From: Maribacter luteus
GTDB lineage: Bacteria; Bacteroidota; Bacteroidia; Flavobacteriales; Flavobacteriaceae
Reading direction: 5' to 3'
Assembly (NCBI RefSeq): GCF_009674825.1
Contig: NZ_WKJH01000005.1
Span: 1-64,000, forward strand
Length of the DNA stretch: 64,000 bases
Shown here: piece after piece, positions 19,079 to 27,585 of the stretch
Layout: each line of letters begins with the position of its first letter
Position numbering within the stretch: the stretch's first letter is position 1
Made by a program: the position numbers and the translations under genes
The notes under the pieces: generated by a model
What the model was told of the DNA's origin: nothing
Seen by the model: the letters and a program-made list of their open reading frames with translations, nothing else
The model's database searches: none

Positions 19079-19429
19079 ATGCAGAGAAAATGTTTGGAAT
19101 GTGGTACCGAGGTCAAGGGGCGTATAGACAAAAAATTCTGCTCTGACCATTGCAGAAACGCCTATAACAACAAGATCAACAAAGTCAGCAAAAACCTCAT
19201 CCGGAATATAAATAACCGACTGCGTAAGAATTACCGTATTTTGGATAGCTTTCCGTTAAAAGACGGCAAAACGAAAACCACCAGAACCCGGTTGATGAAC
19301 AAAGGTTTCGATTTCGAATTCATCACTAACCTTTATACCACCAAAAAAGGCACTACTTACTACTTTGTATACGACTTAGGATATTTGCCGTTGGATAACG
19401 ATTATTATATGATCGTTAAACGGGAATAG
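19079..19429 (+). CDS. Small zinc-ribbon protein
   Basis: This 116-residue basic protein begins with a treble-clef/zinc-ribbon pattern C-L-E-C-G (residues 4-8) and F-C-S-D-H-C-R-N-A-Y (about residues 20-29), like DUF2116-type ribbons. A basic helix and a small C-terminal beta domain follow. A nucleic-acid or protein contact is plausible but unproven. Confidence 0.75.
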   Translation: MQRKCLECGTEVKGRIDKKFCSDHCRNAYNNKINKVSKNLIRNINNRLRKNYRILDSFPLKDGKTKTTRTRLMNKGFDFEFITNLYTTKKGTTYYFVYDLGYLPLDNDYYMIVKRE

Positions 19430-19430
19430 A

Positions 19431-19895
19431 TCACTTCCAATTATGTCCGCTAAGTTTTAATGCGGCAATAACCACATCTTTACGGCTTATTTGCCCAACT
19501 ACCAGTCCGTCTTTCATTACGGGCAACCTTCTGCGGTTATGCTTATCAAAAATACCCGCTGCATCAAAAATGGAAATATCATGAGGTATGGTCTCTACCT
19601 CTTTAGACATATATTTCTCAACGCTTTTATCGAGAATCGGTTGATTAAAATACCGACTTTCTGAAATTTGCTTCATACAATCCGCTTCCGAGATTATTCC
19701 AACCAAAAAACCATTATCGTCCAATACCGGTCCACCGGAAATATGATGGGACGCAAACTGTTCCATAACCTCTAAGATAGATTGCTCCGGTGAAAAAGTA
19801 ACCAACTTGGTGCTCATATAATCCGATACCAAAATAGGGGCATCAAACTCTTTTTTTATTGTCTTTCTAATTCCTTGAAAACTTTTGATAGCCAT
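19431..19895 (-). CDS. CBS-domain protein
   Basis: This 154-residue soluble protein consists of two CBS domains (about residues 22-80 and 89-148). Each carries the typical end motifs (GPVLDDNGFLVGIISEADCM and LPVMKDGLVVGQISRKDVV). CBS pairs sense adenosine ligands and usually regulate a partner. No enzymatic domain is attached, so it may act in trans. It converges on the zinc-ribbon gene with one base between the stops. Confidence 0.9.
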   Translation of the reverse strand: MAIKSFQGIRKTIKKEFDAPILVSDYMSTKLVTFSPEQSILEVMEQFASHHISGGPVLDDNGFLVGIISEADCMKQISESRYFNQPILDKSVEKYMSKEVETIPHDISIFDAAGIFDKHNRRRLPVMKDGLVVGQISRKDVVIAALKLSGHNWK

Positions 19896-20011
19896 ATTCT
19901 TGTCATTTAGGTTCCTTTTAAAGATAGAAAAAAATATCGGAAAGGATAAAGTGATCGATATGACTGAAGAACTTTCGATTATTTCATACTTTTAAAGTCC
20001 AAGTATTTATT

Positions 20012-22297
20012 ATGAAGCGATTTACAAAAGTAATTACCCTTTTACTCATTCTATTTGCTGTTTATTGGAGTTTTAAATCGGCCATGCCATCCTATCATGA
20101 AGATGCCACTGCCCCTTTGACCGAGTTCTCTACCGACCGGGCCTTGACCTATGTTGAAAAAATGTCCAAAGAACCGCATGCCGTGGGTTTCCCCGCCCAT
20201 ACCACAGTACGCAATTATATTATTTCCGAATTAAAGTCAATGGGCTTGGAAACCACCATTCAAGAAGGCCATACAGCAGGGGATTGGGGTAATTTAAGTA
20301 AGGCGACCAATATACTGGCCCGTATTAAAGGTTCCGGGAAAGGAAAGGCCCTTCTACTACTTTCCCACTATGACAGCAATCCACATTCCTCTTTGGGAGC
20401 CAGTGATGCCGGTAGTGGGGTCGCAACCATATTAGAAGGTGTACGCGCCTTTCTGGCCAGCAATAAGCAACCAAAAAACGACATTATTATATTGATCTCA
20501 GATGCCGAGGAATTGGGACTTAACGGTGCCGATCTGTTCGTAAACGGGCATCCTTGGGCCAAGGAAGTAGGACTTACCTTGAATTTTGAGGCACGTGGCA
20601 GTGGCGGACCCAGTTATATGTTGGTCGAGACCAATCGGGGAAATGGAAAATTAATCAGTGAATTCATAAAAGCCAATCCAGAATTTCCCGTAGCTAATTC
20701 CCTGGTCTACAGTATTTATAAAATGCTCCCCAATGATACCGATCTGACCGTTTTTAGGGAAGATGGGGATATCGAAGGATTAAATTTCGCATTTATCGAT
20801 GATCATTACGATTATCATACCGTTCGTGATTCTTATGAACGATTGAACCGGAATACCCTTGCCCACCAAGGCAGCTATCTAATGCCTTTGTTATATCATT
20901 TTGCGGACGCCGATTTAAATAACTTAAAGAGCCTGAACGATCTCGTCTATTTCAACGTGCCCTTTTTTAAAATGGTTTCCTATCCCTTTGAATGGATTTG
21001 GCCCATGTTCGCCTTGGCCTTATTGTTTTTTGGGGTATTATTAGTAAATGGTTTCCGAAAAAAAACATTGGATGCGCGTCAATCATTACTAGGCTTTGTC
21101 CCCATGTTGATCACTTTGACCATCAATGGCATCGTAGGCTATTTCAGTTTTAAGGTCCTTAAGTGGTTGTATCCGGCGTATGCGGATATTTTACATGGAT
21201 TCACCTATAATGGCCATACATATATCGCTGCATTTGTACTTTTCTCCTTGGCCATTTGTTTTTGGGTGTATCATAAGTTCAAACATATTAACACCCCCAA
21301 CCTCTTGGTTGCCCCTATTATAATTTGGTTGGTCATTTGTGGATTGGTAGGTACATATTTACCAGGGGCAAGCTTTTTCATTATTCCCCTATATGCCCTA
21401 TTGGTTTCGTTCATGGTAATTATCAACCAAAAGAACCCCAGTGCATATTTACTGGTATTCTTAGCCTTACCCGCCCTCTTCATTTATGCTCCCTTTATAA
21501 AAATGTTCCCTATTGGACTGGGATTGAAAATGATGGTTGCCACTACCCTATTGACCACTCTAACCTTTTATCTGCTTCTACCGGTATTCGGATTTTACAA
21601 GAACAAGCATCGATTGGGCATATTGGGTCTTCTACTTTTTATGGGTTTCATGGTGTCTGCCCATATAAATTCCGGCTTTAATGAAGAAAATGCCAAACCG
21701 ACGAGCCTTTTATATGTTTATGATGCCAACAGCAACCATGCAAAATGGGCGACTTATGAACAAGTGATATCCGATTGGACATCCCAATACATAGGTGATA
21801 CAAAAAAGGTTCCCGAAAAACTAGCCGACAAAACCATTAGTAGCAAATATTCATCTGGGTTTACCTATGTTACCGATGCGCCGATAAAGGAAATCATTGC
21901 ACCCAAGATAGAAACAACCTTGGATACCCTAATTGGGAACGAACGTGTTTTGGAACTCTGCATAACACCACAACGTAACGTGAACCGGCTAGAAGTCTTT
22001 ACGAATACCGTAGAGATTAAAAAAGCCGTGATCAATGGTATAGAATTAAGCGAATATTACTTGACCCATAGAAAAAATGGCAAATTGGTCACACATTATA
22101 TTAGCAATAATGAATACACCGAAATTCGATTGACATTACCAAAGGACACCCCATTGGAATTGACTTTATATGAAGCCTCTAACGATTTGCTTACGAATCC
22201 ACAATTCACGATACCCGAGCGGCCCACGAATAACATTCCTATGCCATTTATATTGAACGATGCCATTTTATGGACAAAAACCCTTTATTATGAATAG
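20012..22297 (+). CDS. M28 family zinc peptidase with membrane domain
   Basis: This 761-residue protein has one N-terminal membrane helix (about 6-24), a lumenal M28 aminopeptidase domain (about 40-300) and a multi-helix membrane region (about 330-560), ending in a beta-rich periplasmic domain. Zinc ligands and catalytic residues are visible: H in LSHYDS, D in GASDAGSG, the E-E pair in DAEELG, E in NFEARG and H in YDYHTVRD. The architecture resembles eukaryotic ER metallopeptidase 1/Pff1-like proteins. It probably cleaves N-terminal residues from exported peptides. Its stop overlaps the start of the next gene by 8 bases. Confidence 0.9.
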   Translation: MKRFTKVITLLLILFAVYWSFKSAMPSYHEDATAPLTEFSTDRALTYVEKMSKEPHAVGFPAHTTVRNYIISELKSMGLETTIQEGHTAGDWGNLSKATNILARIKGSGKGKALLLLSHYDSNPHSSLGASDAGSGVATILEGVRAFLASNKQPKNDIIILISDAEELGLNGADLFVNGHPWAKEVGLTLNFEARGSGGPSYMLVETNRGNGKLISEFIKANPEFPVANSLVYSIYKMLPNDTDLTVFREDGDIEGLNFAFIDDHYDYHTVRDSYERLNRNTLAHQGSYLMPLLYHFADADLNNLKSLNDLVYFNVPFFKMVSYPFEWIWPMFALALLFFGVLLVNGFRKKTLDARQSLLGFVPMLITLTINGIVGYFSFKVLKWLYPAYADILHGFTYNGHTYIAAFVLFSLAICFWVYHKFKHINTPNLLVAPIIIWLVICGLVGTYLPGASFFIIPLYALLVSFMVIINQKNPSAYLLVFLALPALFIYAPFIKMFPIGLGLKMMVATTLLTTLTFYLLLPVFGFYKNKHRLGILGLLLFMGFMVSAHINSGFNEENAKPTSLLYVYDANSNHAKWATYEQVISDWTSQYIGDTKKVPEKLADKTISSKYSSGFTYVTDAPIKEIIAPKIETTLDTLIGNERVLELCITPQRNVNRLEVFTNTVEIKKAVINGIELSEYYLTHRKNGKLVTHYISNNEYTEIRLTLPKDTPLELTLYEASNDLLTNPQFTIPERPTNNIPMPFILNDAILWTKTLYYE

Positions 22298-23099
22298 GTC
22301 TGTTGCCATTATGGGGTGTGGATGGTTAGGGCTGCCATTGGCCCTCACATTTATTGAGCAAGGTTACAAGGTCTACGGCACCACAACCTCTGAAGAAAAA
22401 ATGAAAGCCTTAGAAAAGGTAGGGATCGTACCATATACCATAAAGCTGTCCGAAAATGGCCTAGAAGGACCTATTGGGGAAGTATTGGAAAACACTGAAA
22501 TCCTCATTATCAACATACCCCCAAAATTACGTGGTGACAATGCCGAAAACTATGTGCATAAAATGAAATATCTTAAAACCGCCGTAGAGAGTTCAAAGAT
22601 CAAGAAAATCATTTTTATCAGTAGTACATCGGTCTATGGGGAAGACCAAGGAAAAATTACGGAGTGCACTCCTCCATATCCAACTACGGAGGCTGGTGCA
22701 CAATTGTTGGTATCAGAGTATTTATTTAGACGAATACCTGGTATTGTAACCACCATTATCCGTTTTGGGGGCTTGATCGATAAAAACAGGCATCCTATCA
22801 ACATGCTTTCTGGTAAAGAAGGTTTACGCAATGGCAACTACCCTGTCAATTTAATTCATTTAAATGATTGTATCGGCATCATAACATCTATTGTAAATAA
22901 ACAATGGTGGGGCGAAACCTTCAACGCTGCATACCCTTTGCACCCTCCTAAAAAAGAATACTATCAACAAATAGCCGATCAAAAAGGACTTATTTCACCA
23001 AAATATGATCAAAATTCAAGTTTTTCAGGTAAAATTATAGATTCAAGTAGGCTAATTCTTGTTAAAAAGTACGTTTTTCTTACTTCAATTTACAATTAA
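22290..23099 (+). CDS. NAD(P)-dependent epimerase/dehydratase-like protein
   Basis: This is a Rossmann-fold protein with the nucleotide loop G-C-G-W-L-G-L-P-L-A near the N-terminus and SSTSVYGEDQG in the SDR active-site region, as in YeeZ-like proteins. I start it at the ATG at 22290 (269 residues) because MNRSVAIMGCGWLG is a normal N-terminus; the longer frame from 22260 adds an unlikely leader. The normal YxxxK triad is weak, so catalysis is uncertain. The C-terminus is slightly unusual (...KKYVFLTSIYN). The ATGAATAG overlap with the M28 gene implies co-translation. Confidence 0.78.
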   Translation: MNRSVAIMGCGWLGLPLALTFIEQGYKVYGTTTSEEKMKALEKVGIVPYTIKLSENGLEGPIGEVLENTEILIINIPPKLRGDNAENYVHKMKYLKTAVESSKIKKIIFISSTSVYGEDQGKITECTPPYPTTEAGAQLLVSEYLFRRIPGIVTTIIRFGGLIDKNRHPINMLSGKEGLRNGNYPVNLIHLNDCIGIITSIVNKQWWGETFNAAYPLHPPKKEYYQQIADQKGLISPKYDQNSSFSGKIIDSSRLILVKKYVFLTSIYN

Positions 23100-23221
23100 T
23101 ACACCACAAAAATTACACATTTCACAACAATTATGGGCATATTTTGTTAATACACCTTCGTTAAACAGGGGTTTTATCGATAAAATGCATAACTTTAAGT
23201 AAACCATAAAATTCGATTGAC

Positions 23222-23596
23222 ATGGAAAATTCAACATTGAAACTCAAAATTAAATCGGAGATTGAAAAATTGATTTCCGAAAGTTGCGCCAACCCCCAAT
23301 CGACCAAAAAATTCGAAACCTTACATGTTGCACTTCTAAAAAAACATTATAATGCAGCAGATGTATCCATCGACTATCACAGAAAACGAATAGTCCTGGA
23401 TATTGTAATGGATGACACCTTTTATGAACCTTCAAAAGTGAACATGACCCTTCCTATTCTACATGCAAACCTATTTTTTAAAAATCTAAAGGAATTTCTA
23501 AAATCATGTATTGTCACAGACACTGAAAGTATGGGTTTTTATGCAGGATTACTCCGTACTTTTACCAATAAGGAGGTAAAACTTACAGCTGCTTGA
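23222..23596 (+). CDS. Conserved hypothetical cytoplasmic protein
   Basis: This 124-residue protein has no signal or membrane segment. It has an N-terminal helix, a beta hairpin (ADVSIDYHRKRIVLDIVMDDTFYEPSK) and C-terminal helices. No family is recognised. It is followed by a strong terminator, which supports an independent transcription unit. Confidence 0.6.
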   Translation: MENSTLKLKIKSEIEKLISESCANPQSTKKFETLHVALLKKHYNAADVSIDYHRKRIVLDIVMDDTFYEPSKVNMTLPILHANLFFKNLKEFLKSCIVTDTESMGFYAGLLRTFTNKEVKLTAA

Positions 23597-23622
23597 AAGA
23601 ATGAAGCTCTGATTAAAGAACT

Positions 23623-23645
23623 AGCGCCTTTCGGCGCTTTTTTTA
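23623..23645 (+). terminator. Rho-independent terminator
   Basis: AGCGCC (23623-23628) pairs with GGCGCT (23633-23638) across a TTTC loop, followed by a run of T. Confidence 0.85.
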
Positions 23646-23728
23646 TGCCCAATTAAAGGTTTCATTAACAGATTTCTATCAATAATTTTAATAGCTTAGC
23701 ACACTTTAAATTATCAAAATAGAATACC

Positions 23729-24427
23729 ATGAAAAAGATTGCTTTTGTAATCCTATTTGCCATCAGTTTTACGATAAGTGCGCAAACCAATAACGAACTT
23801 CTAAAACATTATGAGGCATTTTACAAAGAAATGAGAATGCAGGCCGATATTAACGGAATGACCAATGCGTTGACACATTTGAACGTGCTTTCCCCTTCAA
23901 AAGCAAGAAAAGATACGTTGGCGTATATCTATGCCAATAACAATCAGCATATGCAAGCGCTTAATACTATTGGTTACGAAAAAAACGATTCCGATTCTGA
24001 CTTGGCCGTACAAGTAAAGGCCATTTCCTTAAAAGCGATCAACCAGCCTAAAAGGGCTTTGGAACAAATGGAAATCCTGAACAAACGAACCCCTAATGCT
24101 TATCTGGCTTATGAACTGGCCGATCTTAAAATACAGACCGGGGACAATATCGGGGCAAGTACCAATATCGAATACGGATTGGCCAACGCCAAGGACGATA
24201 TGAAATACGCTTTTTACGAAAGACAACAGCCTTATGAAGTTCCATTGAAGGCCGCATTTTTACATTTAAAGGCACTTGTAAGCTATAATCAGGATAAAGC
24301 TAAAATCGATGAGGCCATTGCCTTAATAGATGAAGCCTTGAAAATAGAACCTAACTTTAACTTGGCGAGTTTAAGCAAACAAGCTTTGGAAGCAAGAAAA
24401 GCAGAACCCACTGAGGAGAAAAAATAA
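23729..24427 (+). CDS. Secreted TPR-like repeat protein
   Basis: This 232-residue protein has a signal peptide (residues 1-18, ending TISAQ). Helical pairs that look like degenerate tetratricopeptide repeats follow (KAISLKAINQPKRALEQMEILNKRTPNAYLAYELADLKIQTGD; IDEAIALIDEALKIEPNFNLA). It probably acts as a periplasmic scaffold. It is a single gene, followed by a hairpin (24443-24469). Confidence 0.75.
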   Translation: MKKIAFVILFAISFTISAQTNNELLKHYEAFYKEMRMQADINGMTNALTHLNVLSPSKARKDTLAYIYANNNQHMQALNTIGYEKNDSDSDLAVQVKAISLKAINQPKRALEQMEILNKRTPNAYLAYELADLKIQTGDNIGASTNIEYGLANAKDDMKYAFYERQQPYEVPLKAAFLHLKALVSYNQDKAKIDEAIALIDEALKIEPNFNLASLSKQALEARKAEPTEEKK

Positions 24428-24442
24428 CCCTTTTATTCTCAC

Positions 24443-24469
24443 CTTATTTTTTGCTGCTTGAAAAATAAG
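24443..24469. terminator. Probable bidirectional terminator
   Basis: CTTATTTTT (24443-24451) and AAAAATAAG (24461-24469) form a stem between convergent genes. The stem is AT-rich, so strength is uncertain. Confidence 0.45.
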
Positions 24470-24525
24470 TGGGTAGTGCTGTTACTTTTTTAATTTGTTC
24501 TATCTAGGCAAAGTGCAATACCGGC

Positions 24526-25023
24526 CTATTCATCATCCAATATCAATTGGGCATCGAAAGTATGGTTGACCACTGCGTTGAACTGTTGGCGCATAATGTT
24601 ATAAGAATCGATCATTTCATTGACCGATGCCTCTGGGTCCAAATAATAATATAGATCACCCTTTACCTTTAGTAGATAGGTTTTGAATACTTTCTGTCTA
24701 CTTTTTATCTGCGGTGTATCGAACTGTTCCGGATAAGTAGATTTCTCGAGCAATTTTTGCTCTTCTATAATATTATCGATAGTAAGGCTTAGGTCATCCC
24801 TATTTCCGGCATTGTACAAAGCATCAAAACTGACATCCATAGCCATGAACTCTGGCCATTCTTGTAAAATGGCACTGGCCTTGGAATCCAAAGAACGTTT
24901 TTTTGGCCATTTTTCGGTACTGATTACGTATCCCGAAGCATCTTGATCCACTTCCTCTTTTTGGGTTTCCTTACAGGAAACGGCTACAAAAAACACCAAT
25001 AAGGTAATAAAGAATTTATGCAT
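24526..25023 (-). CDS. Hypothetical lipoprotein
   Basis: I start this at the ATG at 25023 (165 residues), giving MHKFFITLLVFFVAVSC with a lipobox ending at Cys17; the longer frame uses a TTG and adds five residues. The mature part is acidic and helical, with no recognised domain. The gene is divergent from the threonine dehydrogenase, with their start codons only 63 bases apart, so they share one intergenic promoter region. Confidence 0.7.
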   Translation of the reverse strand: MHKFFITLLVFFVAVSCKETQKEEVDQDASGYVISTEKWPKKRSLDSKASAILQEWPEFMAMDVSFDALYNAGNRDDLSLTIDNIIEEQKLLEKSTYPEQFDTPQIKSRQKVFKTYLLKVKGDLYYYLDPEASVNEMIDSYNIMRQQFNAVVNHTFDAQLILDDE

Positions 25024-25086
25024 GGAGCGAATGTACAAATTTTAATAAAAGCTATATTTACCAAGTATTCATTTAACTACATTTTA

Positions 25087-26037
25087 ATGCAAAAATCCAT
25101 CTTAATATTAGGGGCTTGTGGACAAATAGGAACAGAACTTACTTATGTACTTCGGAAAAAACACGGAGCGAACACTGTCATAGCAAGTGATATTCGTGAA
25201 GGCAACGAAAGCTTGATGAATTCGGGACCTTTTGAACTTTTGGATGCAACGGATTACAATGCGCTTGAAGAAGTAATTGCCTATTATGAAATCAGCGAGG
25301 TATATTTAATGGCCGCGATGTTGAGTGCCACTGCTGAAAAATTTCCGATGCGGGCCTGGAACCTGAACATGAACTCTCTTTTCAATGTCTTGAACCTGGC
25401 AAAGGAGAAAAAAATAGATAAGATTTTTTGGCCATCGAGTATCGCGGTATTCGGCCCAAATACCCCTGTGGACGATACGCCCCAGAACACTATTATGGAA
25501 CCTAGTACCGTTTATGGCATAAGTAAACAATCCGGAGAACGTTGGTGTAATTATTATCATCAAAAATTCGGGGTAGACGTACGTAGTATCCGTTATCCCG
25601 GCCTTATCAGCTATAAAACGATGCCAGGTGGGGGAACCACTGATTATGCCGTGGAAATATACCATAAGGCACTTTCTTCCCAAACATATACTTGCTTTTT
25701 AAAAAAGGACACCAAACTACCCATGATGTTCATGGATGATGCCATAAGGGCAACACTCATGTTAATGGAAAGCCATCCTAATTCTATTAAAATACGATCC
25801 TCGTACAATCTTGCCGGAATGAGTTTTTGCCCAGCAGAAATAGCAGAAAGCATAAAGCGTGAGATTCCTGGATTCACAATCGATTACAAGCCCGATTTTA
25901 GACAAGAAATCGCCGATTCCTGGCCCAACAGCATCGATGACTCAATGGCTCGTATGCATTGGGGTTGGCAATCGGAATTCGACTTGGAAAGAACTACCCG
26001 GGAAATGCTCTATAATCTGAAAGAAAACAAACAATAG
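25087..26037 (+). CDS. L-threonine 3-dehydrogenase, SDR type
   Basis: This 316-residue protein, started at the ATG at 25087, begins MQKSILILGACGQIGTELTYVL with the NAD-binding G-x-x-G-x-x-G loop. It has the SDR catalytic pair in TVYGISKQSGE (YxxxK) with WPSSIAVFGP before it. PGLISYKTMPGGGTTDYAVEIYHKAL and NLAGMSFCPAEIA are characteristic of the short-chain TDH found in Bacteroidota and animals. It oxidises L-threonine to 2-amino-3-ketobutyrate. No Kbl ligase gene is adjacent. Confidence 0.9.
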   Translation: MQKSILILGACGQIGTELTYVLRKKHGANTVIASDIREGNESLMNSGPFELLDATDYNALEEVIAYYEISEVYLMAAMLSATAEKFPMRAWNLNMNSLFNVLNLAKEKKIDKIFWPSSIAVFGPNTPVDDTPQNTIMEPSTVYGISKQSGERWCNYYHQKFGVDVRSIRYPGLISYKTMPGGGTTDYAVEIYHKALSSQTYTCFLKKDTKLPMMFMDDAIRATLMLMESHPNSIKIRSSYNLAGMSFCPAEIAESIKREIPGFTIDYKPDFRQEIADSWPNSIDDSMARMHWGWQSEFDLERTTREMLYNLKENKQ

Positions 26038-26040
26038 AAA

Positions 26041-26071
26041 GCTTCTTAAGGCTACCTGAACCCTAAGAAGC
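26041..26071. terminator. Bidirectional terminator
   Basis: GCTTCTTAAGG (26041-26051) pairs with CCCTAAGAAGC (26061-26071) with one mismatch. It lies between the convergent threonine dehydrogenase and RimK-fusion genes. Confidence 0.75.
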
Positions 26072-26084
26072 CGATTTTTTGATT

Positions 26085-27461
26085 CTAAATACTGAATTTC
26101 AACTTTCGTTCAATGGCCATGATCATTTCATTGGCGATATCTTTTCCTGTGGCATTTTCGATACCCTCAAGGCCGGGGGAGGAATTCACCTCCAGTAAAA
26201 GAGGTCCTTTGTTCGATCGGATTATATCAACACCGGCAACGGCCAAGTTCAGCACTTTGGCTGCTTTTATGGCCAATTTTTTCTCCTCGGACGTAATTTT
26301 GATAATCGATGCTTTTCCGCCTTGATGTATATTGGCCCTAAATTCCCCTTTTTCGGCCTGTCTCTGCATTGATGCGACTACCTTACCGTTAACAACGAAA
26401 CAACGGATATCCTGCCCATTGGCCTCCTTGATGAACTCTTGTACCAAAATATTGGTGTTCACACTTTTAAAGGCATTAATAACACTCTCAGCGGCCTTAT
26501 TGGTCTCGGCCAGAACAACACCCTTACCTTGGGTACTTTCCAATAATTTTATGATGAGCGGTGCGCCATTGACCATTTTAATAAGGTCCTTGGTATCCAT
26601 GGGGGATTTTGCAAAACCCGTTATCGGAATATGGATGTCATTTTTCGAAAACAACTGGGAAGCGAAAAGTTTGTCCCTAGACTGGGTAATAGCTTCAGCG
26701 GTATTCTGGCAATACACTCCTAAATTATCGAATTGTCGAATTAAAGCACACGCATAAAAAGTCACCGATGGTTTGATCCGTGGAATGACCGCATCGAACT
26801 CATTTAGAATATTACCTCCCCTATATCGAATTTCAGGCGAATGCGCATCTAACTTCATATAGGCCAATTCAACATTGAGGAAAACGATTTCATGCCCCCT
26901 AGCCTCTGCCGCCTCTATAATACGTTTGTTACTATAAAGTTGGGGATTACTCGCCAGAAGGGCGATTTTCAATCCGGTCTTCTGCTTATAAAATGGTCGA
27001 TATTTTAAGTCAATTTCTTCATCGGTAAAGTACTGCACTTTATAACTTTCAGCAGGATTTACCATATACCTGTCCATTAAAGCCTCCCTACCCAAAAGCA
27101 TGCGAAACTCCATGGTATCCCTATTCGCCAGCGTCAATTCAATGTCAAAGGTATCCTCACCCAATGTAACCGGAGTCTTCACGACCAAACGTTCTTCGGA
27201 TATTCCACTGGAACTTTTGACCATTCTCCTGTCGACCAACCTAGCTTCGCACTGCAAGGTTATACTTCTGTTTTCCTGTAATGGATTTACCTCAAATTTC
27301 ACCCATTCCTGAGCTCCTTTATTGATTACCTTAATATTGGTTGCTTGTAGCGATGAGGTTTTTGCGCCTGAGTCTACCCTAGCCTTGATACTCGGTATGC
27401 CCAAATGATCAAAAACACACCATTCCTCACTACCGATAATACGCAATTCGTTCTGCGCCAT
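26085..27461 (-). CDS. rimK: RimB-like zinc protease domain fused to RimK-type glutamate ligase
   Basis: This 458-residue two-domain protein carries, at about residues 5-145, the ATP-dependent zinc protease/RimB-like fold (PF05618 type: [25 protein letters not shown], then [19 protein letters not shown]). Residues about 165-458 are an ATP-grasp RimK ligase with [20 protein letters not shown], the [15 protein letters not shown] strand and [15 protein letters not shown] metal-binding end. RimK adds glutamates to the C-terminus of ribosomal protein S6; the aspartic-protease-like RimB trims them in some bacteria. Fusion would put writer and trimmer in one chain. S6 as substrate is inferred, not shown. 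Confidence 0.85.
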   Translation of the reverse strand: MAQNELRIIGSEEWCVFDHLGIPSIKARVDSGAKTSSLQATNIKVINKGAQEWVKFEVNPLQENRSITLQCEARLVDRRMVKSSSGISEERLVVKTPVTLGEDTFDIELTLANRDTMEFRMLLGREALMDRYMVNPAESYKVQYFTDEEIDLKYRPFYKQKTGLKIALLASNPQLYSNKRIIEAAEARGHEIVFLNVELAYMKLDAHSPEIRYRGGNILNEFDAVIPRIKPSVTFYACALIRQFDNLGVYCQNTAEAITQSRDKLFASQLFSKNDIHIPITGFAKSPMDTKDLIKMVNGAPLIIKLLESTQGKGVVLAETNKAAESVINAFKSVNTNILVQEFIKEANGQDIRCFVVNGKVVASMQRQAEKGEFRANIHQGGKASIIKITSEEKKLAIKAAKVLNLAVAGVDIIRSNKGPLLLEVNSSPGLEGIENATGKDIANEMIMAIERKLKFSI

Positions 27462-27557
27462 AAATTTATTTTGTTATTAACTCTTAGTATTCGATATACT
27501 TTTTAGAAGTATTTACTTTGATGCACACCCGTCTTTTACCTTTATGTCAAAAAGCAA

Positions 27558-27580
27558 AACCCAGAATTTTATTTCGGGTT
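27558..27580 (-). terminator. Terminator of the polyamine gene cluster
   Basis: AACCC (27558-27562) and GGGTT (27576-27580), with inner GAA/TTC pairing, lie just after the stop of the GNAT-nitrilase gene. Read on the minus strand, the hairpin is followed by a T-rich stretch. Confidence 0.5.
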
Positions 27581-27585
27581 AAAGT

